Made by a program: the position numbers and the translations under genes
The notes under the pieces: generated by a model
What the model was told of the DNA's origin: nothing
Databases searched by the model: none
The model's input: only the letters and a program-made list of their open reading frames with translations
Part shown: piece by piece, positions 1 through 7,680 of the stretch
Layout of the letters: each line of letters begins with the position of its first letter
Position numbering within the stretch: position 1 is the stretch's first letter
Source of the DNA: Planctomycetota bacterium
GTDB taxonomy: Bacteria > Planctomycetota > Planctomycetia > Gemmatales > Gemmataceae
Direction of reading: 5' to 3'
NCBI GenBank assembly: GCA_021413735.1
Contig: JAIOPV010000131.1
Location: 62,001 to 126,000, forward strand
DNA: 64,000 nucleotides

Positions 1-104
1 AGGGCTTCGCCGAACGTGAGTTCGTGGTGCTCGGCAATTCGAGCTTCGCCGTTCGCTGGCGGTGAGACGAAACCGCGAGTTCGCCTCACCGCTCACCAAA
101 TCCA
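1..104. other. Window edge, no gene seen
   Basis: This stretch lies beyond the stop codon of the leftward peptidase gene. It contains a weak inverted repeat (8-base arms at 59-66 and 85-92) that could end transcription. The reading frame that starts here on the + strand is antisense to the peptidase C-terminus and has no coding support. Confidence 0.4.
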
Positions 105-2033
105 TCACTTCACCTGTCCGGAGTGGCTCTTGATTTCGCCGATGGGTTCCGCCCGGCCCCCGAGATGTTTGGCCAGGAATTGCTCCGTCACCGCGTAGAA
201 GTGCAGCCGATTCTCCGGCCGCACGAAGCCGTGACCCTCATCCGGATACAGCACATACTCCACCGGCTTGTTCGCCTTCCGCATCGCTTCCACGATCTGA
301 TCGCTTTCCGAGACCTTCACACGCGGATCGTTCGCACCCTGACCGATCAGCAGCGGCCGTTTGATGGCGTCCACCTTGAACAACGGTGACCGTGATTTCA
401 GGAAATCTTCCTCCGTTTCCAGATTGCCGATGCGTTTCGCGAACAACGCCTTCATCGGTGCCCAGTACGGTGGGATGCTTCTCAGCAGCGTCGCGATGTT
501 GCTCGGGCCAACGATATCAACGCCGCACGCGAACACCTCCGGTGTGAACGTCAGCCCCACGAGCGTTGCGTAGCCGCCGTAGCTGGCGCCCATGATCGCG
601 ACTCGCTTCGGGTCGGCGACGCCTTCTTTCACGAGCCAATCGACGCCGTCGAGCAAGTCCTGGTGCATCTTGCCGGCCCACTCGCGGTTGCCAGCGTTCA
701 GGAACGATTTGCCGTAACCCGTGCTGCCGCGGAAATTCACCTTCAGTACGGCATAGCCACGGTTCGCGAGGAACTGCGATTGCGCGTCGAAGCCCCAGTT
801 GTCTCGCCCCCACGGACCACCGTGAACGACGAGCACTGTCGGCAGATTCTTCGCCTCGATGCCCAGCGGCTTCATCAGGTAGCCGTGGATGGTGAGGCCG
901 TCTTTCGCCTTGTATTCGATGGGCTGCATCTGAGCGAGCTTTATCTTCTCCAGTTTCGATTGCGTCGTGAACAGGAACTCGGCTTTCTTCGTGGCGCGAT
1001 CGTAGAGATAGAACCTGACGGGGCCGTCGTCGGTCGTGAAGCCGACCGTCCATTTCGAGTCGTCGGCCGTTCGGCTGCTCACGGCGATGTCGCCGCGGGT
1101 CACCATGGCGAGCGCCTCGAAGTCGGCCTTCACGTCCGGGTCGAGGAACTTCCATTCCGTGCGAGCCTTGGTAACGGCCACCGCGAGCGGGGTTCGCTTT
1201 ACGTTGTCCCGCATGGCACCAAAGACGTCGTATTGCTTGTCCTCGGCGATTACTTCCTCAGTTCCGGTGGCGAGGTCGAGTTTCAGAAACCGCATTGTGT
1301 TGGAGTTATGGTTGCCGAGGATGTAGAGCGTGTTTGCGTCGGGACCGAACCCGGAAATGGAACCTTCTTCCTCATTCGTCCAGTGCTTTACGACCTTCCA
1401 GTCATCGGTGACTTTGGCACGCACGAGCAGATCCGTGCCGCCATCGTTCGGATTCACGGCGGTCGCAGCCCGGATAACGAAATCCTTGTCGGCGGTCCAG
1501 CTCGTGACCGAGCCGGGGTTCTCGGTGTCGAGCTGGATGTGGCCTGTCGAAATCGTGAGGCGGTAGACGTCGAACGCGGATTTGGATCGCTTGTTCATCC
1601 AGAGGAGAATGGTGTCAGGGCGGTGCTTGTCGAGCATGATGTGTTGAGCACGAACGCCCGAAAACGGTGTCAGATTGCGGGTCTTACCGGTGGCGAGTTC
1701 GGAGGCGAACAGGTGGAAGTTCTCGTCGCCGCCGGAATCTTGCAGGTAGAGCAGATGCTTGCCGTTGTGTGCCCATGCGTATTGTGAAATGCCTCGTTGT
1801 TCGTCGCTGGTGACCTTCTTCGTGTCGGCTTTGTCGATGGGGCGAACCCACACCTGCATCACGTTGTTGTCGTCGGGTGCGAGGTATGCGAGTTGTTTTC
1901 CGTCGGGACTGATCTGCGGGGCTCCGCGGTCGGGGTTTCCGAACAGCACATCGCGTGGGATCAACGGCGGCAATTCGGCTTGAACCGGCGCAGCCGCGAA
2001 CAGAGCGAACGCAATGAGCGTAGCGCGTGACAT
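105..2033 (-). CDS. S9 family (prolyl oligopeptidase type) peptidase, exported
   Basis: This 642-aa protein is a serine peptidase of the S9 (prolyl oligopeptidase / acylaminoacyl peptidase) family, expected to cleave short peptides. The N-terminus (SRATLIAFALFAAAPVQA) is a signal peptide ending at an A-x-A site, so it probably works in the periplasm or paryphoplasm. Residues about 25-385 have WD-like propeller features (QISPDGKQLAYLAP and similar), and the alpha/beta-hydrolase domain follows. The triad is visible: the Ser nucleophile in GASYGG near residue 483, Asp in GANDPR near 568, and His in DEGHGF near 600. The HGGPWGRD segment near 405 is the usual oxyanion-region motif. Length fits the family. 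It stands alone, about 120 bp downstream of the sigma-factor pair on the same strand, so readthrough is possible. Confidence 0.93.
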   Translation of the reverse strand: MSRATLIAFALFAAAPVQAELPPLIPRDVLFGNPDRGAPQISPDGKQLAYLAPDDNNVMQVWVRPIDKADTKKVTSDEQRGISQYAWAHNGKHLLYLQDSGGDENFHLFASELATGKTRNLTPFSGVRAQHIMLDKHRPDTILLWMNKRSKSAFDVYRLTISTGHIQLDTENPGSVTSWTADKDFVIRAATAVNPNDGGTDLLVRAKVTDDWKVVKHWTNEEEGSISGFGPDANTLYILGNHNSNTMRFLKLDLATGTEEVIAEDKQYDVFGAMRDNVKRTPLAVAVTKARTEWKFLDPDVKADFEALAMVTRGDIAVSSRTADDSKWTVGFTTDDGPVRFYLYDRATKKAEFLFTTQSKLEKIKLAQMQPIEYKAKDGLTIHGYLMKPLGIEAKNLPTVLVVHGGPWGRDNWGFDAQSQFLANRGYAVLKVNFRGSTGYGKSFLNAGNREWAGKMHQDLLDGVDWLVKEGVADPKRVAIMGASYGGYATLVGLTFTPEVFACGVDIVGPSNIATLLRSIPPYWAPMKALFAKRIGNLETEEDFLKSRSPLFKVDAIKRPLLIGQGANDPRVKVSESDQIVEAMRKANKPVEYVLYPDEGHGFVRPENRLHFYAVTEQFLAKHLGGRAEPIGEIKSHSGQVK

Positions 2034-2152
2034 GGAAGAACTCCGAGACGTGAGCGAGAAAGTAAAGTGATTGTATCAGTGATGTGGGTGTCCGACGTGA
2101 AAGCCGAGGGCGCTTGGCGCACGCGATCTGCTTGGATTCATGGCAAGTTGAA

Positions 2153-2425
2153 CTATTTTCCCGAATCCACAATTACTTGCCGTTCGTGATATTCGATCTT
2201 CGTCGGGCGGGTGAAGTAGAGCGTCGCAAAGACGCCAGCGGTGACAATCGCAATCGCAGCGGTCGCACGCCAGAACAGCAGCGCGTTCAGTTTCGACGTT
2301 TGACCGGCCGCGAACATCAGTGAGTCGCGGTTGAAGCCGTGCGGCGACGGGTCGAGCTTTGACAGCGCGATCGCCAGCGGATCGGGTGCGGAGGCGGGAT
2401 CAGGGTTTGTGGTAGCGTGGTTCAT
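2153..2425 (-). CDS. Small single-TM protein coupled to ECF sigma factor
   Basis: This is a 90-aa hypothetical protein. It has a Pro/Ala-rich N-terminal half (starting MNHATTNPD), one membrane helix (about residues 50-72, LLFWRATAAIAIVTAGVFA) and a short basic/acidic tail. The ATG at 2425-2423 overlaps the TGA of the upstream sigma factor (ATGA), which decides the start and implies translational coupling. The reading frame extends further upstream, but only inside the sigma gene. By position it could be a membrane-tethered regulator of the sigma factor. It has no recognisable anti-sigma (zinc-finger or ChrR-type) motif, so that role is inference. Confidence 0.75.
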   Translation of the reverse strand: MNHATTNPDPASAPDPLAIALSKLDPSPHGFNRDSLMFAAGQTSKLNALLFWRATAAIAIVTAGVFATLYFTRPTKIEYHERQVIVDSGK

Positions 2426-2913
2426 TTCGTTTTCGTGGGCGTTTCGGCCCCGAGTTTGGCGCGTAGGGTATCCAGACCAGCAGCGTAGCGTCGATAGCAT
2501 GTCGCGGCAGAACTTCCGACAGCCTGGGCGACCTGTTCAAAGGTCAGACCGCCCCACAGGTGCATCACGATGATTTCGCGGGTTTCGGCAGGCAGGTCCG
2601 CGAGGGCAGCGGCGGCGGTGCGAGCGTCGAGGCCGGTTGGGTCGTAGGAGGGCGAGAACCATTTCGGGGCGCTGTCGGCGGCAGCGGCTTCGTACTTGTG
2701 CCGACGGTGGGCAGCTCGGCTCGCGTCGATGGCACCGTTCCGCACGACGCGGTATAGCCACGGGATGAGGTTCTCCGGTGGCGTGTTCACGCGAACCAAC
2801 TTCAGCATCGCTGTCTGCACGACGTCTTCGGGACAGTCGCACCACTGCCGGGCGTACAGCACCAGTGCTGCCCCGTAACGATCCACCAGTTCAGCGAGTT
2901 GATCCGGTCCCAT
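2422..2913 (-). CDS. ECF-type RNA polymerase sigma-70 factor
   Basis: This 163-aa sigma factor directs RNA polymerase to a regulon-specific promoter. Region 2 spans about residues 10-75 (DVVQTAMLKLVR, then IPWLYRVVRNGAIDASRAAHRR). A linker follows, and region 4 is at about 100-150 (LADLPAETREIIVMHLWGGLTFEQVAQAVGSS), a standard helix-turn-helix. The length is typical of ECF factors. It is the first gene of a two-gene unit with the 90-aa TM protein. The upstream divergent intergenic region holds a cluster of CACGATC/GATCGTG motifs that could be its own or another regulator's binding sites. Confidence 0.92.
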   Translation of the reverse strand: MGPDQLAELVDRYGAALVLYARQWCDCPEDVVQTAMLKLVRVNTPPENLIPWLYRVVRNGAIDASRAAHRRHKYEAAAADSAPKWFSPSYDPTGLDARTAAAALADLPAETREIIVMHLWGGLTFEQVAQAVGSSAATCYRRYAAGLDTLRAKLGAETPTKTK

Positions 2914-2973
2914 CGCGAATATGACGCCTGAGAGAGCGGACGATTTCAGCCAACCACAACGAAGGCAAAAATC

Positions 2974-3130
2974 GCCGCACGATCAAAGCCAGATAAAAGC
3001 ACGATCCAGACAAAAGCCAATAGAGCCATTTTTCAAAAACACCGAGCGAGAGGTTTTCAACAGTTTCTTTGCTTCTGCTTTGATCGTGTCTTGATCGGGT
3101 TTCGATCGTGCGGCTAATTCTTTTGTCTGG
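2974..3130. promoter_or_regulatory. Inverted-repeat cluster between divergent genes
   Basis: CACGATC occurs at 2978-2984 and 3000-3006. Its reverse complement GATCGTG occurs at 3082-3088 and 3104-3110. Longer perfect inverted pairs are 2974-2984 with 3104-3114, 2978-2989 with 3077-3088, and 3006-3016 with 3120-3130. The region separates the sigma-factor unit (leftward) from the PQQ-propeller gene (rightward), which suits an operator serving both. The arms cross rather than nest, so this is not one simple hairpin. Confidence 0.5.
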
Positions 3131-3197
3131 TTCTCGTCGCGTATCCGTTTTACACTGTTCCTCACCCACCGACCCAGCCAATTCTCCGAGGCTCGCC

Positions 3198-4457
3198 GTG
3201 TTCTCGCACTCACTTCGCGGTCTGTTCGTGTTCATCCTCGGCGTATCCGTGGCGGGCGCGGAAGACTGGCCACAATACCGCGGCCCGACCGGCATGGGTA
3301 TCTCAAAGGACACCGAGCTACCGCTGACCTGGGGCGGCAAGTCGAACGAAAACGTGCTGTGGAAGGTGCCACTTCCTGGCACGACCGCGAAGGGCAAACC
3401 AGACCACAACCAGTCCAGCCCGATCATCTACTCAGAACGCATTTTCGTCACGACATCGTTCTGGCCGGAAGGTCGCGAGCAGAAAGAGTTCCCCGAACAT
3501 CACGTCACCTGCTACCAGTACTCGGACGGCAAGCAACTTTGGGATACGGTGGTGCCGCCGGGACCGTGGAAGCTCGTCGATCTTCGCGGTGGCTACACGG
3601 CTCCGACGCCCTGTACTGACGGCGAACGTGTGTATGTCGTGTTCGGTTCCTCGACTCTCGCGGCCCTCGACTTCGCGGGCAAAATTAGCTGGCAGAAGGA
3701 GATCCCCGACTGGAAGGATTTCGACGTCGCGATTGCGTCGAGTCCGGTGCTGCACAACGGGCAACTGATTATCCTCGCGGATCGCAACGGCAAGAAAGGT
3801 ACGCTGACGGCGTTCAACCCGAAGACCGGCGACGAACTCTGGTCGCAGAAGCGCACGACGGCCTTTTCGCACACGACTCCGACATTCGCTCAGCACGACG
3901 GCAAGCCGGTCATGCTCATCGGCGCTGCGGGCGAACTCCAGGGCATCGACCCCACGAACGGTGATCGGCTGTGGTGGGTGAAGACCCCTGGCGATGTGAC
4001 TTCGCCGATCTATGTGAACGGCTTCGTCTACACGGATAGCGGTCGTGGTGGGCAGGGTGTGTTCGTCGATGCGAACGGCAAGGGCGACGTCACAACAACG
4101 AACGTGAAATGGAAGTTGCCGAACATTCCGGAGGCGTTGTCGTCGCCCGTGGTGCTGGGCGACTACCTCTATCGACTCCACAACCCGGGTACGCTGAAGT
4201 GCGTCGATCTCAAGACCGGCAAGGTGGTTTACGAACAGCGTCTTGAAGGCGTCTCGGGTTCGGCGAGTCCGATCGCGGTAAAGGATCGCATTTACTTTGC
4301 GAGTGCCGGGAAGTCGTATGTGCTCGCAACCGGTGACAAGTTCGACATTCTCGCGGTGAACGATCTTGGCGAACCGAGTGCCGCATCGGCCGCGGTGAGT
4401 GCGGGTCGCATCGTGTTGAAGGGTGGCAAGCATTTGTTCTGCGTCGGTGCGAAATAA
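3198..4457 (+). CDS. PQQ-like beta-propeller repeat protein, exported
   Basis: This protein is about 419 aa with the PQQ-binding-like (BamB/alcohol-dehydrogenase type) propeller fold. It opens with the planctomycete hallmark EDWPQYRGPTGMG right after a signal peptide (SLRGLFVFILGVSVAGA). Blade motifs such as GTLTAFNPKTGDELW, GIDPTNGDRLWW and LKCVDLKTGKVVYEQ run through the chain. The frame is open from a GTG at 3108. I prefer the GTG at 3198 because it puts the hydrophobic stretch at the N-terminus and has a CCGAGG just upstream. Members of this family in planctomycetes have no established enzymatic role, and the quinone-binding residues of true dehydrogenases are not evident. It probably shares a transcript with the Asp-box protein downstream. 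Confidence 0.88.
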   Translation: MFSHSLRGLFVFILGVSVAGAEDWPQYRGPTGMGISKDTELPLTWGGKSNENVLWKVPLPGTTAKGKPDHNQSSPIIYSERIFVTTSFWPEGREQKEFPEHHVTCYQYSDGKQLWDTVVPPGPWKLVDLRGGYTAPTPCTDGERVYVVFGSSTLAALDFAGKISWQKEIPDWKDFDVAIASSPVLHNGQLIILADRNGKKGTLTAFNPKTGDELWSQKRTTAFSHTTPTFAQHDGKPVMLIGAAGELQGIDPTNGDRLWWVKTPGDVTSPIYVNGFVYTDSGRGGQGVFVDANGKGDVTTTNVKWKLPNIPEALSSPVVLGDYLYRLHNPGTLKCVDLKTGKVVYEQRLEGVSGSASPIAVKDRIYFASAGKSYVLATGDKFDILAVNDLGEPSAASAAVSAGRIVLKGGKHLFCVGAK

Positions 4458-4462
4458 ATCCG

Positions 4463-4534
4463 TTTAGCGGTCGCCGCAACGCGGCGACTTTTCTTGCTCG
4501 GTCACAACGTCGCCGCGTTGCGGCGACCTCTAAA
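4463..4534. repeat. Intergenic palindrome, 20-bp perfect stem
   Basis: Arms 4469-4488 and 4509-4528 are perfect reverse complements of 20 bases. They extend outward through TTTAG/CTAAA with one mismatch. Each arm is itself nearly palindromic (GTCGCCGC-AA-CGCGGCGAC). It sits between two co-directional genes and resembles the other GCCGC-AA-GCGGC hairpins in this window; it may act as an intercistronic terminator or RNA-stability element. Confidence 0.6.
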
Positions 4535-4553
4535 CTCTCTCTGGAGCTTTCCC

Positions 4554-5525
4554 ATGTGTCGTTCGATGTCGTTGTTAGGTGCGTTCGTGTTGCCGCTTGT
4601 AGCACTTCGGGCTGCCGACGAAGACAAAGGGAAATGGGTGCCCATTTCCGAAAGCGTCACCGCGAAATTCAAGGCGGGTCCGTTCGCCAAGACAGCCGGC
4701 GTGACGGTCGATCCCACAACGGGCGATGTCTACATGGTCGTGTCCGATCAGGGAATGTGGAAGAGCACCGACAAGGGCGGCACGTTCGAGCGTGTTGACG
4801 GCAAGACGATCGGTGGTCGCTGCGAAACGGGCTTCGCGTTGAACTTCGACCCGGCCGGCAAGCGTCTCATGTGCTTCATGATCTACGGCGGCAGCGCCTC
4901 GACCGAGGACAGCGGCAAGACGTGGGCGGCATCGAAGGTGAGCCATCTCGATTTCGGGGCGGTCGATTGGGGCGCGACCGGGAAGTGTTTCCTGTCGATT
5001 CGTCACGAGAGCGGCGGCACGTTGACCATCACGACCGACGCCGGCAAGACGTGGACCGATCTCGGCAAGGGCTTCGTTCGCGTCGGGTTGTTCGACGAGA
5101 AGATTCTGGTGTGCGGCAAGGCGAAGGGGCTGGTTCGCAGCGAAGACGGCGGCAAGACGTGGGCCGACGTTTCCGACGTGACGCCTCCCGGTTACGTGAT
5201 GACTGTGAAGGATGGCGTCGGCTATTGGCCGACGGACAAGGGTTTGCTCGTCAGCAAGGACAAGGGCAAGACGTGGGAAGTCCAGGGTACGGCGGTGCCA
5301 GCAGTGCTCGGTCCGTACTTCGGCAAGAAGCCCGAGCAGATGATCGTAGTCGGCAAAGATGGCTTCCAGGAAACGCTTGATGCCGGCAAGACGTGGAAGA
5401 AAGTGGCCGCGTTGCCAGAGGGCTTCAAGGCTGGGGGCGTCGGGCCGAACTACGCGTGGGATCCGGTGAATGACATCTTCTACGCCTCGTCGATGGGCAA
5501 GGAAACCTTTAGATTCAAACGATGA
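4554..5525 (+). CDS. Asp-box (BNR/sialidase-like) propeller protein, exported
   Basis: This 323-aa protein has a signal peptide (SMSLLGAFVLPLVALRAAD). Regularly spaced Asp-box motifs of the S/T-x-D-x-G-x-T-W type follow: STDKGGTF, STEDSGKTW, TTDAGKTW, SEDGGKTW, SKDKGKTW and TLDAGKTW. These mark a BNR / Ycf48 / VPS10-like propeller. Such domains bind ligands or proteins; sialidase activity cannot be claimed because the arginine triad is not apparent. The frame is open from 4494, but the ATG at 4554 starts the signal peptide and lies beyond the upstream palindrome. A tandem heptamer repeat begins at the stop codon. Confidence 0.85.
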   Translation: MCRSMSLLGAFVLPLVALRAADEDKGKWVPISESVTAKFKAGPFAKTAGVTVDPTTGDVYMVVSDQGMWKSTDKGGTFERVDGKTIGGRCETGFALNFDPAGKRLMCFMIYGGSASTEDSGKTWAASKVSHLDFGAVDWGATGKCFLSIRHESGGTLTITTDAGKTWTDLGKGFVRVGLFDEKILVCGKAKGLVRSEDGGKTWADVSDVTPPGYVMTVKDGVGYWPTDKGLLVSKDKGKTWEVQGTAVPAVLGPYFGKKPEQMIVVGKDGFQETLDAGKTWKKVAALPEGFKAGGVGPNYAWDPVNDIFYASSMGKETFRFKR

Positions 5526-5557
5526 ATGATGAACGATGAACGATGAACGATGAATGA
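5521..5557. repeat. Tandem GATGAAC/T heptamer repeat
   Basis: About five head-to-tail copies of a 7-base unit (GATGAAC, with GATGAAT variants) run from the stop codon of the Asp-box gene towards pxpB. Seven bases is not a multiple of three, so copy changes would shift frame if it were translated. A related CGTTCCT run lies on the other side, at about 5597-5622, inside the proposed pxpB N-terminus. Confidence 0.7.
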
Positions 5558-5581
5558 AAACTAGAACATGGGGTTGCTGTC

Positions 5582-6289
5582 TTGTCTCTCGATTCCTCGT
5601 TCAACGTTCCTCGTTCCTCGTTTCTTCCCTTGGGCGATCAGGCCGTTCTCGCGTACCTCACCGACGAAGCCGAAGCAGTGCGGTTCGCGGCGACGGTGCG
5701 AGATGCGAATCCGTCGTGGCTTCAGGATGTGGTGCCGGCGTATGGCAGCGTCGGTGTGTTCTTCGACGCCGACAGCATCGACACCGCGAACGTGATCGAA
5801 TGGCTTTCGGCGAGCGTCAGTAATGACACCGATGAAGCAGAACCGGCGTCATTACTGACGCCGCTCGCCAAGATCATTCCCGTTTGCTACGAGATGGCCC
5901 CCGATATGCCGCGGGTGTGCGAACACACTGGCCTCACTTCCGACGACGTTATTAGCCTGCACACCAGTATCGACTTCACCATCTACGCCATCGGCTTCGT
6001 GCCGGGGTTCCCGTACATGGGCTACCTGCCAATGGAGCTGTGTGGCGTGGGTCGGTTGGCAAGTCCGCGAACGCGAGTGGAGCCGGGAAGTGTTGGCCTC
6101 ACGGGACGCCAAACGGGCATCTATCCGTTGCCGCGTCCGGGTGGCTGGAATCTGATCGGTCGTACGCCGTTGGTGATTGTAGACGTGGCGGCGGGATTCT
6201 TTCCGTTGCGGGTGGGCGACGTCGTGCGTTTCACTCGCATCGACGCCGCCGAGTTCAAACGACAGGAGGGCGAACGCCTCACTTTGTAG
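5582..6289 (+). CDS. pxpB: 5-oxoprolinase subunit PxpB (KipI / allophanate hydrolase subunit 1 family)
   Basis: This protein is up to 235 aa and belongs to the PxpB/KipI family. With PxpA and PxpC, members form the ATP-dependent 5-oxoprolinase that opens pyroglutamate to glutamate. Diagnostic stretches are PLGDQAVLAYL at the start, FTIYAIGFVPGFPYMGYL in the middle, and LASPRTRVEPGSVGLTGRQ followed by YPLPRPGGWNLIGRTP near the C-terminus. The start is uncertain: the frame opens at a TTG at 5582, and the next candidate is the TTG at 5630 just before GDQAV. The first 16 residues are encoded by short CGTTCCT repeats and may not be native. No pxpA or pxpC gene lies in the window, which is unusual because pxpB and pxpC normally sit together. 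An antagonist role like KipI cannot be excluded. Confidence 0.88.
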   Translation: MSLDSSFNVPRSSFLPLGDQAVLAYLTDEAEAVRFAATVRDANPSWLQDVVPAYGSVGVFFDADSIDTANVIEWLSASVSNDTDEAEPASLLTPLAKIIPVCYEMAPDMPRVCEHTGLTSDDVISLHTSIDFTIYAIGFVPGFPYMGYLPMELCGVGRLASPRTRVEPGSVGLTGRQTGIYPLPRPGGWNLIGRTPLVIVDVAAGFFPLRVGDVVRFTRIDAAEFKRQEGERLTL

Positions 6290-6371
6290 GGTGGGTCGAG
6301 GCTTTGCGAGCCCCACGATTGCCGTTGAAGATGGTGGGGCTCGTCGTGAAGCGCGACTCGATCCACCCTAC
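6286..6371. terminator. Bidirectional terminator between convergent genes
   Basis: Outer arms (GTAGGGTGGGTCGAG at 6286-6300 and its near-complement ending at 6371) and inner arms (GCGAGCCCCAC / GTGGGGCTCGT) form a long imperfect hairpin. It lies exactly between the stop of pxpB and the stop of the leftward ABC permease. No long T-run is present. Confidence 0.6.
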
Positions 6372-6375
6372 AAGA

Positions 6376-7680
6376 TCAGCCGTCGCGGGTCTCGAATCGC
6401 CAGCACGCCAACCCCAACAGAATCCCGATCCACACTACCGACACGCCAACCGTCTCACCCCACGGCGGTAACGGCTCATCGAGCCCATCCTTCTTCACTT
6501 CCTGCTCAGTCAGCACGCCGCGGGCGATGCCGCGAGCGGCTTGTGTGTCCAGATCCCAACCGCGAGGCAAGGCGCGAGACAGAACGTGTAGACCGGTTTC
6601 AACCCAACGAGGCAAGCCCAGCGCAGAGCGTCCGGAATCATCGGATGAGTCGTTGGCAGCCAACACCTGACGGATCTTTGCTTCCTGGTGTCGAACCTTT
6701 TTGATCTCGTCGTTCAGCGTACCCACGAGCATGAGCAACCCCCAGGCGAATAGCGAGGCCAGAATCGCGACCAGGGCATTACGAGTCAGAACGCCGATGA
6801 ACACCGACACCGCGTACAGGATGGCGAAGTAGAGCGTGAGGATGGGGATCACGAGCAGAAATTCGAGGCTCCACATGCCGGTTCGTAACCCGATTACCAA
6901 CCACACACCAAGAACGGTGACGCTTGTGAGAACGAAAACGAAGATCAGCCCACCGACGTATTTGTAGACGAGCAATTCGCTACGGCCGATGGGCTTTACG
7001 ATGTAGAGGTCGAGTGTGCCCTTTCGCAGAAGATTCGGAACGAATCCGGCTGTGACTACCACGCCGATGAGCAGTAGGGCGATACCGCCGGCGAAATTGA
7101 CGAGGCTGTTTTCGACGCGGTACACCAGAGTGCGGAGCGTCCGGCTGTAGAAGGGGACACGTACACCGAATAGGATCGTTGGTTCGTGCAGCCAGCCCGC
7201 TGCCTCAGCCACCGTTGTTCCGTGCGTCGTGATCCTCATGCGTGCCTGAGCCGGGTTCCCCGTCGGCACTTCCTCGACAGCGACATTCGACAGGTAGTAA
7301 TACTGCTCCTTCATCTTGTGCCGAACGGATTCAGCATCTGTGCCGGGGAGCTTCGATTTCTTGGCGAGGTCGAACGCTTCCTTCGAGGGGCAAGTCACCA
7401 CCAAATCCAGTTCGTAGTCGGCTTCCCACGGAACGGTCGCGCCATTTGTAATGCGGTAATTCTCTATCGAGAACGTTGGCTGGCCCACGCCCGGGTTGTT
7501 CGACATGAAACTATTCAGCAGGCTGAACTCGTTGTCGAACGAGTCCTTCATCGTCATCGGCTTGTACGAGATGCTCGCGATGAACAGGATGAACAGCCCC
7601 GAGACAACGATCATCGCCTGGAAAATCTTGCCGTCGACGGCTTCGCGGAGGGAGTCTCGCAGAATCGTCAGGAACTTCAT
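6376..7680 (-). CDS. ABC-2 type transporter permease
   Basis: This 434-aa membrane protein is the permease partner of the adjacent ATPase. An N-terminal TM helix (MIVVSGLFILFIASISY) is followed by a roughly 170-residue extracytoplasmic domain. Five or so further helices follow from about residue 215 (GGIALLLIGVVVTAGFVPNLL, then LIFVFVLTSVTVLGVWLVIGL and others) to the C-terminus (VSVVWIGILLGLACW). The pattern TM, large loop, TM bundle is that of ABC-2 / NatB-like exporters. The start ATG overlaps the stop of the ATPase gene (ATGA), so the two are translationally coupled. The substrate cannot be told from sequence. Confidence 0.87.
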   Translation of the reverse strand: MKFLTILRDSLREAVDGKIFQAMIVVSGLFILFIASISYKPMTMKDSFDNEFSLLNSFMSNNPGVGQPTFSIENYRITNGATVPWEADYELDLVVTCPSKEAFDLAKKSKLPGTDAESVRHKMKEQYYYLSNVAVEEVPTGNPAQARMRITTHGTTVAEAAGWLHEPTILFGVRVPFYSRTLRTLVYRVENSLVNFAGGIALLLIGVVVTAGFVPNLLRKGTLDLYIVKPIGRSELLVYKYVGGLIFVFVLTSVTVLGVWLVIGLRTGMWSLEFLLVIPILTLYFAILYAVSVFIGVLTRNALVAILASLFAWGLLMLVGTLNDEIKKVRHQEAKIRQVLAANDSSDDSGRSALGLPRWVETGLHVLSRALPRGWDLDTQAARGIARGVLTEQEVKKDGLDEPLPPWGETVGVSVVWIGILLGLACWRFETRDG

